Source of the DNA: Pisaster brevispinus
Taxonomy: Eukaryota; Echinodermata; Asteroidea; Forcipulatida; Asteriidae
Reading direction: 5' to 3'
Length of the DNA: 64,000 bases
NCBI GenBank assembly: GCA_023634235.1
Contig: JAMKCF010000015.1
Location: 11,132,087 to 11,196,086 of the forward strand
The notes under the pieces were generated by a model that saw nothing but the letters and a program-made list of their open reading frames with translations, searched no databases and was not told the origin of the DNA. This document shows, piece by piece, positions 1 to 11,986 of this stretch. Each line of letters starts with the position of its first letter. Positions within the stretch are counted from its first letter, which is position 1. A program made the translations under genes and the position numbers.

Positions 1-548
1 TTCTCTTATCTCTGCGGCATGGTAACTGCACAGACATCTACGGGTCGTACCTTGAGTTTGTTGTGATCTCTACGTGGTGTTGATTCTGATTCTAGTTTCT
101 GATCTGCTGAACTATAAATACCATGCTTTGGCGGTCCTTGCTGTGTCTTTATATCATCTTTAATCTGTTATGAAAATATAGACATTAGTTGAGCCAGACC
201 TTCTCTCTGCAGCTCTCATGTTGTTCAAATGATTTGATTTTTCGATAGTTGTGTTGCATTAACCCGCCTTATTTGTTTTTGGAGCCAAGATTTCTAAATT
301 CTGGGAAATTGTTAAATCTTTCTTACGTAGGCCTATCTCTTATTTTTGGTACCAATATTGGGAATACAACAATATTTTGTAAGACTGATGTTTCACTTTA
401 ATTGTGTGCGCAAACATAGGCATTCTAACTATTTACCTTTTCTATATATTTGTAATAATTATACTTTTGTATCCATAAATTCTGGATTTTAATCTATACA
501 CTTTGTTTAGAGTTATCAAATAATGTATTGAACCTTATAGTGACGTAC
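1..548 (-). other. TNIP-A intron or unresolved 3' part
   Basis: AT-rich sequence with no clear coding. A possible exon lies near 52-111 (acceptor TTCAG, donor AAG/GTACGA). It is open only in a phase that does not follow from the phase-0 end of exon 7, so I do not call it. Confidence 0.4.
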
Positions 549-665
549 CTGTCCTGTATTGTGTGTTTTCTGTTTGCTTAGTTGATGACGTAATGTTTGT
601 AGCTCATTCCTGGCTTTCTGTCTGTCAGCTCGTTCCTTCTTGAAGTCAGACTCGTACATTTGATT
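549..665 (-). CDS. TNIP-A exon 7, UBAN motif
   Basis: Phase-0 exon of 39 codons, acceptor CTGCACAG, donor CAG/GTACGT. It encodes YESDFKKERADRQKARNEL, with the D-F, E-R and distal R of the UBAN core in place. It is missing from a plain ORF list because it is short and bounded by splice sites. Confidence 0.83.
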
Positions 666-3600
666 CTGTGCAGAAACACGATACAGCAATTAACATTGAC
701 CAATCAGTCGAAACCCTATTGTCAAAGCAAATGTGTACAGACACAACATACAACTAATTACTATAAATTAACCGTTACTTTATATGGCTTTAGCAACAAT
801 GGAGCCGTATGCTTGAACAATGTACCTGCTGCCTCAATAGCTCAACTTGCTCCTTCATGTCTTGTTTGCTTAGACTCTTGTCAGTCTCTTTGGAAATATT
901 TTCTTGCGGATGTTTTTTCTTCTCCGACACTGCTTGGACATGTTGGGAGGCAGTACGACATACATCCTGTTTGGCTTCATCTGCTGGTGCCTTGAGTGGC
1001 ATTGATACAGTGGCAGACAGATGCGTTTGGGTGTCTCTTTCAACAATGTTTGGTTCTTGTTGTGTGTCATCATTACGGCCCGTCTTCGGTTCAGATGATC
1101 TAGACTGCTTTATAAACGTTGCGGCTGTCTCGGGAGATGGTGACTGATTTTCATGTACAAGTTGATGGTACTTTTTCTCCAGTGCCTGTTTATCCAGGAA
1201 AAAATATATTAGCTGCATTGTCAGAACTTGAACCCAAGATTGATTTATTGATATGAGCTTCATTGTTCGCTCAAAGGTCACCAACGTAAGATGTCGTTTT
1301 GCAAACTCATTTGCAGTAAAGAATTACATGTTCAAAACATAATCATTTAGAGACGAAATTAAAATTTGGAACGTCAGGTAATTTTCGAAAATCTTAAACC
1401 TCACTGATTTTGTTTTCTTAATTTTACTTTAAAAAAATCATCAGACAGTTATAAGTACGTTTAAAATTGTCCGGGTCAAAAAACATTGTTAAAAACTGTA
1501 ATTATTATGTGTCAGACCCAATAAATCCTGTCTACTATCAAGTATAGTGGTTTTAAAGGAAAATCGAACATACAGTATATATAATTACGTAAATATTCAC
1601 GATTTGTGCCCCAAGCCGCAAATAGTCCAGTAAATACTTAAGTCACGTAAATATTCACGAATTCGGCCGTGTCTTGATCATTTTTTTTACGTAAATATTT
1701 ACGTGATAACGATTTGTGCCCTATATCGCAAATGTTTATGTAAATATTCACAATTTTCGTCAATTACTTGACATTCCAAATTTGCATTTCGTCTTTAAAT
1801 TATTTTGAACACGTAATTATTTACTGCAAATACGTAAATAAACAAGATGTATGCCCAAAGCGCAAATAGTCACGTAAAATTTACGTAAATATTCACAATT
1901 TTGGCCGTGTCGCGAATATTTACGATTTGTGCCCAAATGCAAATAGGCCTATTAACCGTAACTATTTGCATTCTGCTGCACAAATCGTGAAAATTTCCGT
2001 AAACATTTAGGTACATCGATGCCCCTTTAAAGCCACCTTATTCAAACGATAATGATACAGTTAAAGTTTATACCCACAATGAATTGTGGAAGTAAAACAT
2101 GAAACTAGATTAAACACACAAATAAAAACATTACTAATCACCCATATGACAAAACATTGAAACAAATCAAGTTACATTTACAATCCTCTCTCATTCTAGA
2201 TCTAAACGTATTGATAGTAATAATTTAAGACTGATCCTGATTTCTATGGCGAGATTTGAAACCATTTTCAGAAACCAAACCATGCCATTGTATTTGAATT
2301 GAAGCATAGTTCTTATGCGGTCTTCATGATTGCTCAAAACTTCTTTTCAAGATGGTTCGACTTGCTATTGTCGATTCCAGTTATGATGTGCGTTGACTAA
2401 AAACCACCAGAGAACAGAAATCCAAGTTGGGTAAAATCCAAATCGTTTACCGGTGGAGTGAAACACTAGAGGTCGACCCAGCTGCGATCGCACGAAATGA
2501 GGCGAAGCACTGTATACACTTCAATCAGTGTCGATGACTTACTTGTCCCACTTGGATAAGTTACTGGTGCATCCAAGAAGTTTTAGCGAGTTTAAACAGC
2601 TCATATCCGAACTAATGCCGCCAACATTCAGAAAAGCAGTGTTGAAGATCTCCATACCTATATTCTTATATTGTTAGCCGAAGTTCAAATAAGTGCACCT
2701 TTGAACGTGAACAAAATCGGTGTCAAAACATAGAACGTTAATTTCACTACACGTGGTCAGCTAACTGGATGAAGTTTTTACAGGTTGATTGGTTTACTTA
2801 TTGAAACTAGAGGACGGGAAATGAATCTCATCTCCCCTAAAACAACCACGTACTTTCCCTTAGTTTAATGTGGAGTTACCTGCTTAAGGCGCACGTACTT
2901 TCCCTTAGTTTAATGTGGAGTTACCTGCTTAAGGCGCACGTACTTTCCCTTAGTTTAATGTGGAGTTACCTGCTTAAGGCGCACGTACTTTCCCTTAGTT
3001 TAATGTGGAGTTACCTGCTTAAGGCGCACGTACTTTCCCTTAGTTTAATGTGGAGTTACCTGCTTAAGGCGCACGATCTCATCTGTCATATTCAGATTCT
3101 GTTTGATTAGAGTTCGATTCAGTCTTTCGGATTTTTCACTCTTCTGTTGTTCTTTAGATATATCTTTCTTCAGCCCTCGATTTTCGTCCTATGATGGAGA
3201 AGAGAGGGTATTATGTTTGTTTATTGGTGCTGAATATAAGTGACATAATTATTGAAACGATTGGTTCGTTAGATAACTTTGGTTACCTCAATCTTTTCAA
3301 TACGTGTTTTGGCCGTGAGTAGAGTCTGGTCATATTGGTTTGACTTCATATCTGCCTCTTTAACAGCGTCATCAAGCTGGGTTTGAAGTCTTCCAATTGT
3401 CTGATTTATTTTCGAGAGTTCAGCTTTAAATTCAGATCTCTTCTGTCTCATGTGATTCTTCCATTCGATGTTGACTTTCTTAAGCTGCAAAACAATATGA
3501 ATTACCCGAGTCAAATGCTACATAGAGAAAATAAAATGACATAGTTTTTCTTTGTGTACAATAATGGGTACAAGTGGGCTTAGGATGTATTGGACAAACA

Positions 3601-6084
3601 AATTGGGGTAAAAACTGAGATTGTTTAGGGATTGTTTGCTTGACGAGGTATAGTTAAAAGCTATCTTCTACGTTCCAGAATAGAAAACATACATGCAATA
3701 TCGATAGGCTGGATCTATTTTTACTGCAACACATTGATGTACAAACCTCCTGAACTTGAATTTTAAGGCTGGAAAACTCTTGGTGTTTTAAGTACGTGGT
3801 GGCGAAGCTATTGTCACTGTTTGTGATAGTCGCTACAGATCTAACATTTGCTGGTATCTTTTTATGTGGTAGAACCTTGCTTGACGAAGTGACTGGTGTA
3901 ATCAAAGCTTCCATATCATAGGTCTCTGGATTCTCTAATGTATTGACGGTATATACTTTGCCCTCATTTGCTTCCAATCCTGTTTTACTGACATCTCCAT
4001 ATAAGTCAATCTTGGTTATTTCGCTCTCTATGTTCCTTACATCGAGTTCCCTGGAAGTTCCACGAGGCTGAGTCAATTTTGATTGGTTTACCAATCCAGT
4101 CAAATATTCCTTTTCACAAACACCCTGTAATTCGGAAAGTTCTCCTATAGGTTCAATATCTTCAACGGCACCCTCTGCACGATCTTCCCCGCCACCTTCA
4201 TCCTCGTCTTTTGGTGACGTCACTGCATATTTGGCCTCTATGGCGCCCTCTATAGTGTCTTCGATGTCAACTTTTGAATCGCCCATTGTTTCATCACCGG
4301 GTGTTACTACATTTAACCAAGTAATAAAAACATTAAAATGTATTTAACATTTACCAAGTGAGTTTCCCTTGTGGTTTATTTATTGATCCCTCTCACTGCC
4401 GCTTTCCAGTTTGTATTGTAAACTTTTGTGTTATCCAATAGGTCGCAGGTTCAAGTCCTGCTCTAGTATTCTTTCAAGTTGTTCAGCCCAAAGATAAATA
4501 CTATGTTAGCGCTTTATAAAAGGACCACTATGCGATCCGACTTTCTTCGTTACGGTCGCTTTGTTGACAAACTTTACCCTTTCAAATCGATTAACTGATT
4601 TATTGGCTATTCCGCTGTCTTCACAGGGTTCAATCCAAAGCATTAATGATCGTCGGGAAATTAAAGCCTGCTATTTTACGTCTGATGTTTGAAGACGTTC
4701 CTATAAAATAATTATCAATAAAACTCTTAATCTTTGCAGCTGATTGCAAAAGCCAGCCCCCCCCCGTGCCCCATCCATGCTGATCGTTGATATTTCGATG
4801 GTAAATGGGATCCCGTTGATCTGAGCTGAAAACATCTCAATATCATAACAGAACCCTTATTGTGACCAGAGGTGTTTTCTTGTTTTCGTAGGTTCTAGTG
4901 ACTGTTCGTGATTGGGTACCAGGCTGTTTACTGTTACACTTGTCCCTTCTATTGCTTGGTTTACCTTTTGCTTTCTACTATTTGTAGTTAGTTTGGTTCA
5001 AGACGTCACTACTTTATTGTTATTACTTGATTGATAATCAGCCGGTGGTGTATTTAATTACTCAAAAGACGGCGGCATCATATAGATGTGATCTTTTAAC
5101 CGTTCTGTATCTTCTGGGTACGAGGTTGTAAGTGCACTTTGAATCAAAAGGGTTGATCAGAACCGAACCCAACACCAGCTGCACTACTTCGGTGTTGGTC
5201 ATGCTGTGAACAGTGTTCAGAAAACGTCATCAGTGCCCGACTGCAACAATGAAGGCGAGCTTTACCAGGCCATGGTACTGAGCCCTTTTGATCCCAAATC
5301 ACTTTATTTTAATGTTAGCTTTTCATAAAACAATACATTTAAAAATAGTTTGTTAAGTATGGTAAGGTTGTGTACATGTGCATGGCCCTGCAAACATTAA
5401 CTAACAATTATGCTGATCGTTACCTTTTGGTCTGTCTGTGGATGCTGTGTGGTCATCACCCGTGTCGTCTGGAGACAAGTCTATATCTGGAAATAAATCA
5501 CGCAGTATGCGCAACTCCTTCTTGCCTTGTAGAGCACAACCTAACACAACATAATCAACGCAGTCAGCATGAAACATGACACGGAAAGATGGACATTTCT
5601 CGGTTCTATTATCAAGCATTCTGTCATTCTAGTCTTAGGTCGTTGATTGGCTAATAACCAAGAATTGGCAATATCAATCTATGATCATTAAGTTAAACAA
5701 AAATATGTTCAATGTGAAAGATCACCAGCTATAAAGCTCACACAAAAAGCTGTACACCCAGAGAAATAAGTAGTACCGTCTGATTTAGTTTTTATTGTAA
5801 AGTTGAGGGAATAATAAATTATTAAGCGCACCGAAATCAGGTTCATTGTAAAGGCTTATTTCAACTGCAATAATTGAAATAATCCCGATATGAACGTGAA
5901 CAAAATCATTAACTAAATTATTAGACTGACCGAGTACCCTAACGCCGCTTATGCGACGTCTCAACAGTTCATCCTCAAATGCAGTGGCCGTCATTTTCCT
6001 ATTAACTGTCGTCATTGAGGGCAGTTTGGCAACTGAAGAAGCATCACCCTCAACACCATTTGCGACTTGATCAACTGCCTCCAT
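549..6084 (-). CDS. TNIP-A: ABIN/TNIP-family ubiquitin-binding coiled-coil protein (3' end outside window)
   Basis: Seven exons join in frame: 6084-5931, 5540-5424, 4306-3747, 3484-3287, 3188-3060, 1185-826, 665-549 (1635 nt, 545 codons, no stop yet). The N-terminal about 277 residues are acidic and probably disordered. Coiled coil follows (residues about 278-386), then a polar linker. A UBAN motif lies at about 513-521 (DFKKERADR), the ubiquitin-binding signature of ABIN, NEMO and optineurin. Exon 4 ends in LLTAKTRIEKIE, close to the ABIN-1 segment LLLAKSKIE. Family members bind Met1/Lys63 polyubiquitin and A20 and restrain NF-kB in the cytoplasm; that role is inferred here. The start is the ATG of MEAVDQ at 6084; a TTG reading further upstream was not used. 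TNIP1, TNIP2 and TNIP3 cannot be told apart, so no symbol is given. The next exon probably lies left of the window. Confidence 0.82.
826..1185 (-). CDS. TNIP-A exon 6, linker before UBAN
   Basis: Phase-0 exon of 120 codons, acceptor TAAACAG, donor CAG/GTACAT. The body is polar and low in hydrophobics. The exon begins ALEKKYHQL and ends MKEQVELLRQQ, and both ends match the paralogue's exon 20156-20353 (ALAQKLRN to LKEELELLRQQ). It is 54 codons longer than that exon, all in the variable middle. Confidence 0.82.
1543..2040. mobile_element. MITE with ACGTAAATATTYACG modules
   Basis: The ends are imperfect inverted repeats (TATAGTGGTTTTAAAGG and the complement of CCTTTAAAGCCACCTTA). The body is built from repeated palindrome-like modules such as ACGTAAATATTCACG alternating with GCGATTTGTGCCC. 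It has the same modules and a similar end (TGGTGGYCCTAAAGGGAC) as the larger element at 58.56-60.28 kb. It lies in the large TNIP-A intron. No coding sequence is seen. Confidence 0.7.
2847..3075 (-). repeat. 45-bp minisatellite x5 carrying a splice donor
   Basis: Five essentially identical 45-bp units. Read in gene sense, each contains GCGCCTTAAGCAG/GTAACTCC, the last bases of TNIP-A exon 5 plus its 5' splice site. The unit nearest the exon overlaps the real exon end (3060). Units further into the intron are extra copies. Use of a downstream donor would add VTPH and then a stop. Confidence 0.9.
3060..3188 (-). CDS. TNIP-A exon 5, coiled coil
   Basis: Exactly 43 codons, phase 0 at both ends, the same length as the paralogue's exon 21043-21171. 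It ends TDEIVRLKQ (paralogue: METEIQRLNE). The donor CAG/GTAACT lies inside the first unit of a 45-bp minisatellite, so four more copies of the same exon end and donor follow downstream. Confidence 0.83.
3287..3484 (-). CDS. TNIP-A exon 4, ABIN homology coiled coil
   Basis: Phase-0 exon of 66 codons, acceptor TTTTGCAG, donor GAG/GTAACC. It starts LKKVNIEWKNHMRQKRSE; the paralogue at 22355-22540 starts IVKVNHSWDEHYHNMK. Human ABIN-1 has NQHWDQQFRSMKQQ at the corresponding place. This tryptophan-containing start is the clearest family match outside the UBAN. Confidence 0.85.
3747..4306 (-). CDS. TNIP-A exon 3, long acidic region
   Basis: Acceptor AATGTAG, donor GAG/GTTTGT, phase 1 to 0, 560 nt. 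The region is rich in Asp and Glu. It ends in a helical tail (YLKHQEFSSLKIQVQE) that matches the end of the paralogue's exon at 24011-24118 (MLQRKYQSLKKQMEE), just before the conserved coiled coil. Confidence 0.72.
4395..4475 (+). mobile_element. Possible tRNA-derived SINE remnant
   Basis: A pol III B-box-like stretch (GGTTCAAGTCC) within GGTCGCAGGTTCAAGTCC, without a convincing A box or cloverleaf. It is probably the 3' half of a decayed SINE, in the intron between TNIP-A exons 2 and 3. Confidence 0.35.
5132..5302. repeat. Foldback element of about 170 bp
   Basis: The ends are imperfect inverted repeats around ATCAAAAGGG (left) and CCCTTTTGAT (right). There is no coding content. It looks like a small foldback MITE upstream of TNIP-A exon 2 on the minus strand. 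Confidence 0.4.
5424..5540 (-). CDS. TNIP-A exon 2
   Basis: Acceptor TGTGTTAG, donor AAAG/GTAACG, phase 1 at both ends. It encodes a charged stretch with LRILRDLFPDIDLSPDD and ends in TDRPK. The first exon of the downstream paralogue also ends in phase 1 after DKPK, which supports homology. Confidence 0.6.
5931..6084 (-). CDS. TNIP-A exon 1 (coding start)
   Basis: It begins MEAVDQVANGVEG and ends at donor G/GTCAGT in phase 1, which joins in frame to the next exon. The donor choice is inferred from phase: nearer GT sites (GGC/GTTAGG, AGG/GTACTC) are phase 0 and would break the frame. No family domain is visible in this N-terminal part. Confidence 0.55.
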
Positions 6085-6414
6085 TCTGTAACTTTTCAAA
6101 TAAATAAAGAATAAACAGAAAGTACATCAGAACCCGTGCCATTCATGATCCACCACAAATTTCATTATATCATTTAGGTTTTGGGTTATTATGTTGTTTC
6201 TGTGTTGTTTAATGTATCCTGGTGTAAGACAGATTATCACGAATGTTTTTCCCTATTCTGCCTTCTTGTTATTCAGTTTCTAACTATTGAGTGAGTCATA
6301 CAATTCATGTTTCTCTTATGGGTTCTAATGTAGACCCAGATTAAAATTGTCTAGAAACGGACAATTGTCAGTATTATGACCAAGATGACTAAAACTGCTT
6401 TTAATTCTAACACT

Positions 6415-9400
6415 AATGCTAAACTGCTGCATAACAATGCTCGCAGTTTGCCAAAATATATAACAAGTATTGTTCAATATCTGAAATTAGTGCAAACAAT
6501 TGCTTTTCAGTCATAGGGGCTTCAGAGTCATGGTTAAAGGACATACACAATCCCTTGATCCAGATTGCAAATTACACAGTGGAAGCAAAACAAAAGAGGT
6601 GGTGCAGGAGTTGTCCTTTTATATTAAACAGGATCTCGTGGATAAAACACGTAATGATTTATCTATTACCAATTCTTAAACAGAATCTTTTTTATAGAGC
6701 TTGTTAATTCCCATAAATCGAATGTTATCATTGAAATAGTTTATAAACCCCCGAGTGTATCATGTTATAATTTTACAGATCATATTGGTGAAAGAGTCGA
6801 TTAAATACTGAGCGGAACAAAAACATTTACATTATGGGTGATTATAACATAAATCTACTGCAGTCTGATGCCGATAATATTGTACATAATTTCATGACTA
6901 TTCTTGATTCTCAGTCTTTCCCACCCTAAGCAAACCTACTAGGATTATTACTGATAATGCAACTTTAATTGATAGTATCTTGACAAATGATTATTCAAAC
7001 TACACTGCAGGGGTTCTGGTAACTAACATTAGTGTCAATATTCCTGATTATTGATAACTTTAGAGAAAGTCTTCGGACTATTAATGAAATGTAAAAGGCA
7101 GGTTTTTGATAATGATAACATTGAAAATTGTATTCATGATCTTAATGAGACTGATTGGGATTGTATAATTTCATTGAATGATATTCATTGTATGTACAAT
7201 AACTATTTGGATCATGTTAAACAACTCTATGACAGAAACTTTCCTGTGCTTGAAGTTAAGTATCGTTATGATAAATATAAGTCTCGGTAAATGTCCGAGG
7301 GTATAACAACTCTAGCAGGAGGAAAAATCACTTGAACAAGAAGTTTCTTAAAAAACCGTTCTTCACAAAACAAATCTAATTCTAATTTGAAAAAAAACCC
7401 TGAACTCTGTTTAAAAATTATCATAAAAAAACTCACTCATTTACTAAATCAATCAGAATAAACAAAATGAACCCTACTTATTTTTGTTCTGATAGAAACA
7501 AATTTACTGATAGCAAAGACATTGCTGACGCTTTTAAAGTACTGTGTTGACATAGGGAGCAAACTTGCGGTGGGCTATCGTTATGTAATACTCCCATTGA
7601 CACATTCCTAGAAGTGCATGGTGTTCATATTCACTCTTCTTGACTCCCGTTACGCAAGGGGAGATCGTGGGCAATCTGAACAAGATTCCGTCCGGAAAGC
7701 TTCCTGGTTTTGATGAGTTGAACTCTTTTGTTATTAAATGGGCTAATATTCATTGGCCAAACCGCTGGCTGACATCTTCAATACAGCCTTGACAGCTGGA
7801 GTTTTTCCCGATGGGTTAAAAAAGACCCAGGTTGTGCCAATATATAAAACAGGCTCCAAGCATGACATCTCTATTTTATCAACATTTTCAAAATTATTTG
7901 AAAAGCTACTTTTAACTTTATACACAATTAATGTCTTGTATATCTAAAAATGACCTCCTGTCGGAATCACAGTTTGGCTTTAGACGTAATCGCTCTACTG
8001 ATTTAGCGACATCTTATGCAGTTAACAAGCTGTGTAATAACAATCATTTTTTCCATTGACATCTTTCTGGATTTATCGAAAGCATTTGATACAGTTAACC
8101 ATGATACATAAATTAGAACATTATGGTGTCCGAAGAAATAGCACTTGTTTAAAAGTTACTTATGTGATAGAAGCCAGTGTGTTTTGTTTAATTTTGTAAA
8201 ATCTACAGAACGGTCTATTACCTGCGGTGTACCTCAGGGCTCTGTACTGGGCCCCTTATTATTCATCTTGTTCAGTAATGACATCTGTAATACTTCATAT
8301 AGTATTATTACAGTTTGTTTATTTGCAGATGACACAAGTTTATTGTTTACTGATAACAAAATATAGGCTTAGCCGTACAGAACCAGAAAATCACTACTTG
8401 GCTTCATAGCCAATCAATTCTGTATAAATGTTCTCAAATCTAATTGTATTATATTTTGTGATAGCCAGTACAAGTACGCTCAGTCTGTTCCTTTAATGTT
8501 AAATGATACAAATCTTGATAAAGTTAAGGGTACTACATTTTTAGGAATACATATTGATGAGAATTTAACTTGGAAGAAAAATAATAACATTATAACAGCT
8601 GAAGTATCAATGAAAATTGATATAGTGAACAGTTAAAAAAAAAATTCTACCAAGTGGCGTATTATACCTTGTACAGCTCTTTTATATTACCGTATTTAAA
8701 TTACTCAATTTTGAGGTATTTAACAAACTGCCTACTCTCCAGAAACGTGCAGTTAGAATAATTTCTAAAACTGGTTCGTGTGAACAATCTGGGCCTCTAT
8801 TCGCAGATTTAAAACTGTTGAAATTCACTGACCTTTATCATCTTAACTTAGGAAAATGTATGTATAAATATATGAATAATGTATTACCTGCTTGGTTCAA
8901 TGCCTGTTTTACACTAACTTTAAACATATATTCCTACAATACCCGCAGTACTAGAACCAATCTCTACGTTAATTATCGTAGGACTATTTGTTCAAAAGTG
9001 GTGTTATCCAACGTGGCACTCTATGATTGGAATAGTCTGGACGACTGTTTTAAATCATTACCCACTCTTTCTACTTTTACTAGAAAATTAAAACTCATTT
9101 TTTAATTACATGCTAAAGTATGTAATTATTGTATGTAATAGGGTTAATAACATTGGCCTTGATTACTGTCTTAGACCCGTTTATGTGCTATATTTTCATG
9201 TATGTCTGTCATTTATCTGTCCGTCGTCCCTAGGCTTGGGTACACAACTGTTACTTCACCCCGGATCTAGAACTTGCCTTTGATTTCTGTTCACCACACA
9301 CACATCAATTTGTAAAATATTGATGCTCATATACTATCAGTTTAATTAAGTAACACTTTGTACTATTTTTGTGTTTTTTGCAGCATTGAAATAAATGTAT

Positions 9401-9420
9401 TACTATACCTATGCTGTACC
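6415..9420 (+). pseudogene. Decayed CR1/L2-like non-LTR retrotransposon
   Basis: Broken frames show, in order: endonuclease pieces (NNARSLPK near 6430, GASESWLKD near 6520, IEIVYKPPSV near 6735), RT pieces (PIYKTGSK near 7840, SQFGFRRNRSTDLATSYAV near 7970, FLDLSKAFDTVN near 8065, GVPQGSVLGPLLFILF at 8224, FADDTSLLF near 8320), and the C-terminal SYNTRSTRTN / LYDWNSL block (8818-9105). A 3' untranslated tail runs to about 9420. Frameshifts and stops show it is dead. It separates the two TNIP genes. Confidence 0.85.
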
Positions 9421-11795
9421 GATTTGAACTGTGACTTTAAACCTACAAATTTAAAGTAACTATACTGGATGTACAACAATTTGTCTCACAAAAGACCTGT
9501 TTCATTCCAGCAACAGATTTGTAACGGTAATAATTGGTTTTAATCAACACTAATATACATAAATTGACCAATATAGTTATTGAGGAACACATTCACAGTT
9601 AACAGTACATGATGATATGGAAAAACGTTCCAAAGTTGCACAATGTTTCCCTACCGATATTTGTCAGTCGTAGCTCGTGTGTTCAACGTTAGTTCAATAT
9701 AAGTTATTGTGTATTCTTGCTGTCTTGAGCTGACTACACCAACTGCATTAACTGAAATAAACACATTTCAAAGAAACAAAACTTACGTATCAAAAAATTA
9801 CTGCGACGAAAGTGGCCCGGTTTGGGGCCGAGTGAGTGAGGTTTAATCCAGTCCAGTTCAATGGAAATAATGATTGTCAGCATACGTACGTACCGGGCAC
9901 GGCCTAGTAGATTGTGTCACTGCATGTGTAAGGGTAATTCCCATTCAGTAAAGGCTTATTGAGCAATCACTGTGTCTACGTAAAGGGGAAACCCCGGCTT
10001 TTGCCGCTGCATTGTGCAACAATGGAGTTAAAATACCTCCATGGTGCAACAAACACACTGTGTTCCCAAAACAACTCATTGTTCGTCTAGTTTCCTTGAT
10101 TGAGTTATAATAAAAGAACTCATCAGAGCAGCTTCCATTTGCAGTTTATTGTTCAACGTTTATTTCTAATTAAAAAGCTTGCAAAATGAACAGCATTGAG
10201 TATTGAAAAAAGTGCGAAAGTCAATCATCACAGTACACCTTCACCTCATAGTAATCATAACGCGATTTGATAAACAAAAGTGTAACTTTAATGGACATAT
10301 TAAAATTAAATACTTTTTTTCTCCTTCACTTTCATTTTACGCATCACGAGTCCACAACATTCATTCATGTTTTAATATCAATGCTGTGCCTTACTTTGAA
10401 CATGGCTTTGAGCCAATGTAAATTATAAGCATTAAACAACAAATTACATCTCTGTAAATATATATCACTGCTACAAATACAAGCCACATTTATACTTAAG
10501 TGCATCTTACTAAAGCCCAAATTTGCAATTATTCTTTCGATAATTAAAAAAAAAAAAGTCAAAGAAGTTGTTCATCATTTTGCAATTGCAAGTAAGACTA
10601 AAACGCTAACACTCTAAAGTACACAAATAAACTAAAAGTCAAAAGTGATGTATGGTGAAAAGGCATCTTCAAGCAATCTGATCAAACAGCTTGGGGCTAT
10701 TAGTGAAGTGAATAGTACTCAAATGTATAGGAATGCTGTTTTCTAGTATTTCATCCACTAATGTCACCAAGCATTCCTTTGGATGAAACCAAACTTTCAT
10801 TGTCACGAGGCTCTTTTCTTTGACAATGATCATTATTTCACCAAGCGTCAACTTTTTAAATACATACATACATAAAAGCGGCTAATGTTGCAATATATGA
10901 ATGTGACATCCATCATCCTAACAGGACAAAGATGCATAGGGTTTTTTTCTTCCTTTTTTCCCCTCCAAAGCCAAAGCTTCATAGAAGCCCCAAAATGTTG
11001 AGTTTGATAAGAAATCAGTGTTTTTCTCCCTTCATCAGTTTGTTCCATTAATTATTTCTTTCTTACAAACACAGCTGTATTCTCTGTGACTAAGAACTAT
11101 GTGAAACTCTACATGCAACGTAGAAGGGTCTTGCCATTCAATAAGCTAGAGCAGATGTGTGAAGCACTCTCCGAATACTGAGCGTGAGCAGACCTCATGG
11201 TATGGGGAGCCCAACTGCAGTTTGTACCTCGGTGAACATTAAATTAATGTAACTTCATCAATTTAATTGTTAACTGCCGTATGAACTGCCGTAGGGCTCC
11301 ATGTGCCATGAGGTCTCGTCACGTTCAGTATTCGGAGAGTGCTTCAAACGCCTGCTCTCGCTTACATGGCAAGACCCACCTCTGTTGCATGTAGAGTTTC
11401 ACGAAGTTCTTAGTCACAGAGAATACAGCTGTGTTTGTAAGAAAGAAATCGTTGTAAATGAACAAACTGCTAAAGGGAAAACAACTGATTTTCTTTGTTA
11501 TTACTAACCAAGTATTTTAAAATCTTACTCTGGTTTGTCGTCATGAAAAGTTTCACCTTGTCCTAATGGCCTCTAATACCTTGGGCATATCACATGAACA
11601 CTGCCAGTATTTAAAGTATAACCAAAGTTCAGAGTCACATGTCACCATCTGCATCAGTACTGTGTATGGATCAGTGTCGTTCCATGTACAATCTGAGTAA
11701 CAATGATCCTAAATGATAATCGAAATGGTAATCTTTTGTTTCTTCTGATGTGCTTGTGTGCAACCTACTTGAATTAACACCATAAGATATAATCC
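9421..11795. other. Region downstream of TNIP-B, no gene seen
   Basis: AT-rich sequence with only short, unconvincing ORFs. It contains the 159-bp inverted repeat listed separately and several minus-strand AATAAA signals (for example 10150-10145). If the polyadenylation site near 11796 is skipped, much of this could be TNIP-B 3' UTR. Confidence 0.4.
11054..11449. repeat. Long inverted repeat, about 158-bp arms
   Basis: The left arm (11054-11212) and right arm (11293-11449) are reverse complements with roughly 85-90% identity by eye, around an 80-bp loop. They match from the outer TTTCTTTCTTACAAACACAG to the inner GGAGCCC. It is either a foldback MITE or a paired insertion. If transcribed as TNIP-B 3' UTR or read-through it would form a long hairpin. 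Confidence 0.85.
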
Positions 11796-11801
11796 TTTAT
11801 T
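11796..11801 (-). promoter_or_regulatory. Candidate poly(A) signal of TNIP-B
   Basis: AATAAA on the minus strand about 130 nt beyond the proposed TNIP-B stop. The call rests on the hexamer and its distance only. Confidence 0.35.
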
Positions 11802-11931
11802 ATTAAAAGCAAACTTTTATATTTAACTAATTCTCATCACAAATTATGTTAAGAATCGAGAGCAACTTATCCTACATATGTCCTTAAACTAACTCAAATA
11901 TTCAGCAATTAATTTAATTTAGTTTTGCTGC

Positions 11932-11986
11932 TCACTGATGTTTGACTATAAACTCAGCTCGGAGTTTTTCCAGAGTCCAGTTTTTC
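11932..11986 (-). CDS. TNIP-B exon 13, proposed terminal exon
   Basis: Acceptor GTTTTTCAG and the phase-2 join give 18 residues (KNWTLEKLRAEF...) and a TGA. It fits the frame, but it is short and has no family match, so another last exon remains possible. Confidence 0.4.

Noticed and set aside
52..111. TNIP-A exon 8
   Set aside because: It is open only in a phase incompatible with the phase-0 end of exon 7. Phase-0 readings stop within 4-14 codons.
2868..3110. 80-codon plus-strand ORF with repeated MWSYLLKAH
   Set aside because: It is the antisense of the 45-bp minisatellite overlapping TNIP-A exon 5.
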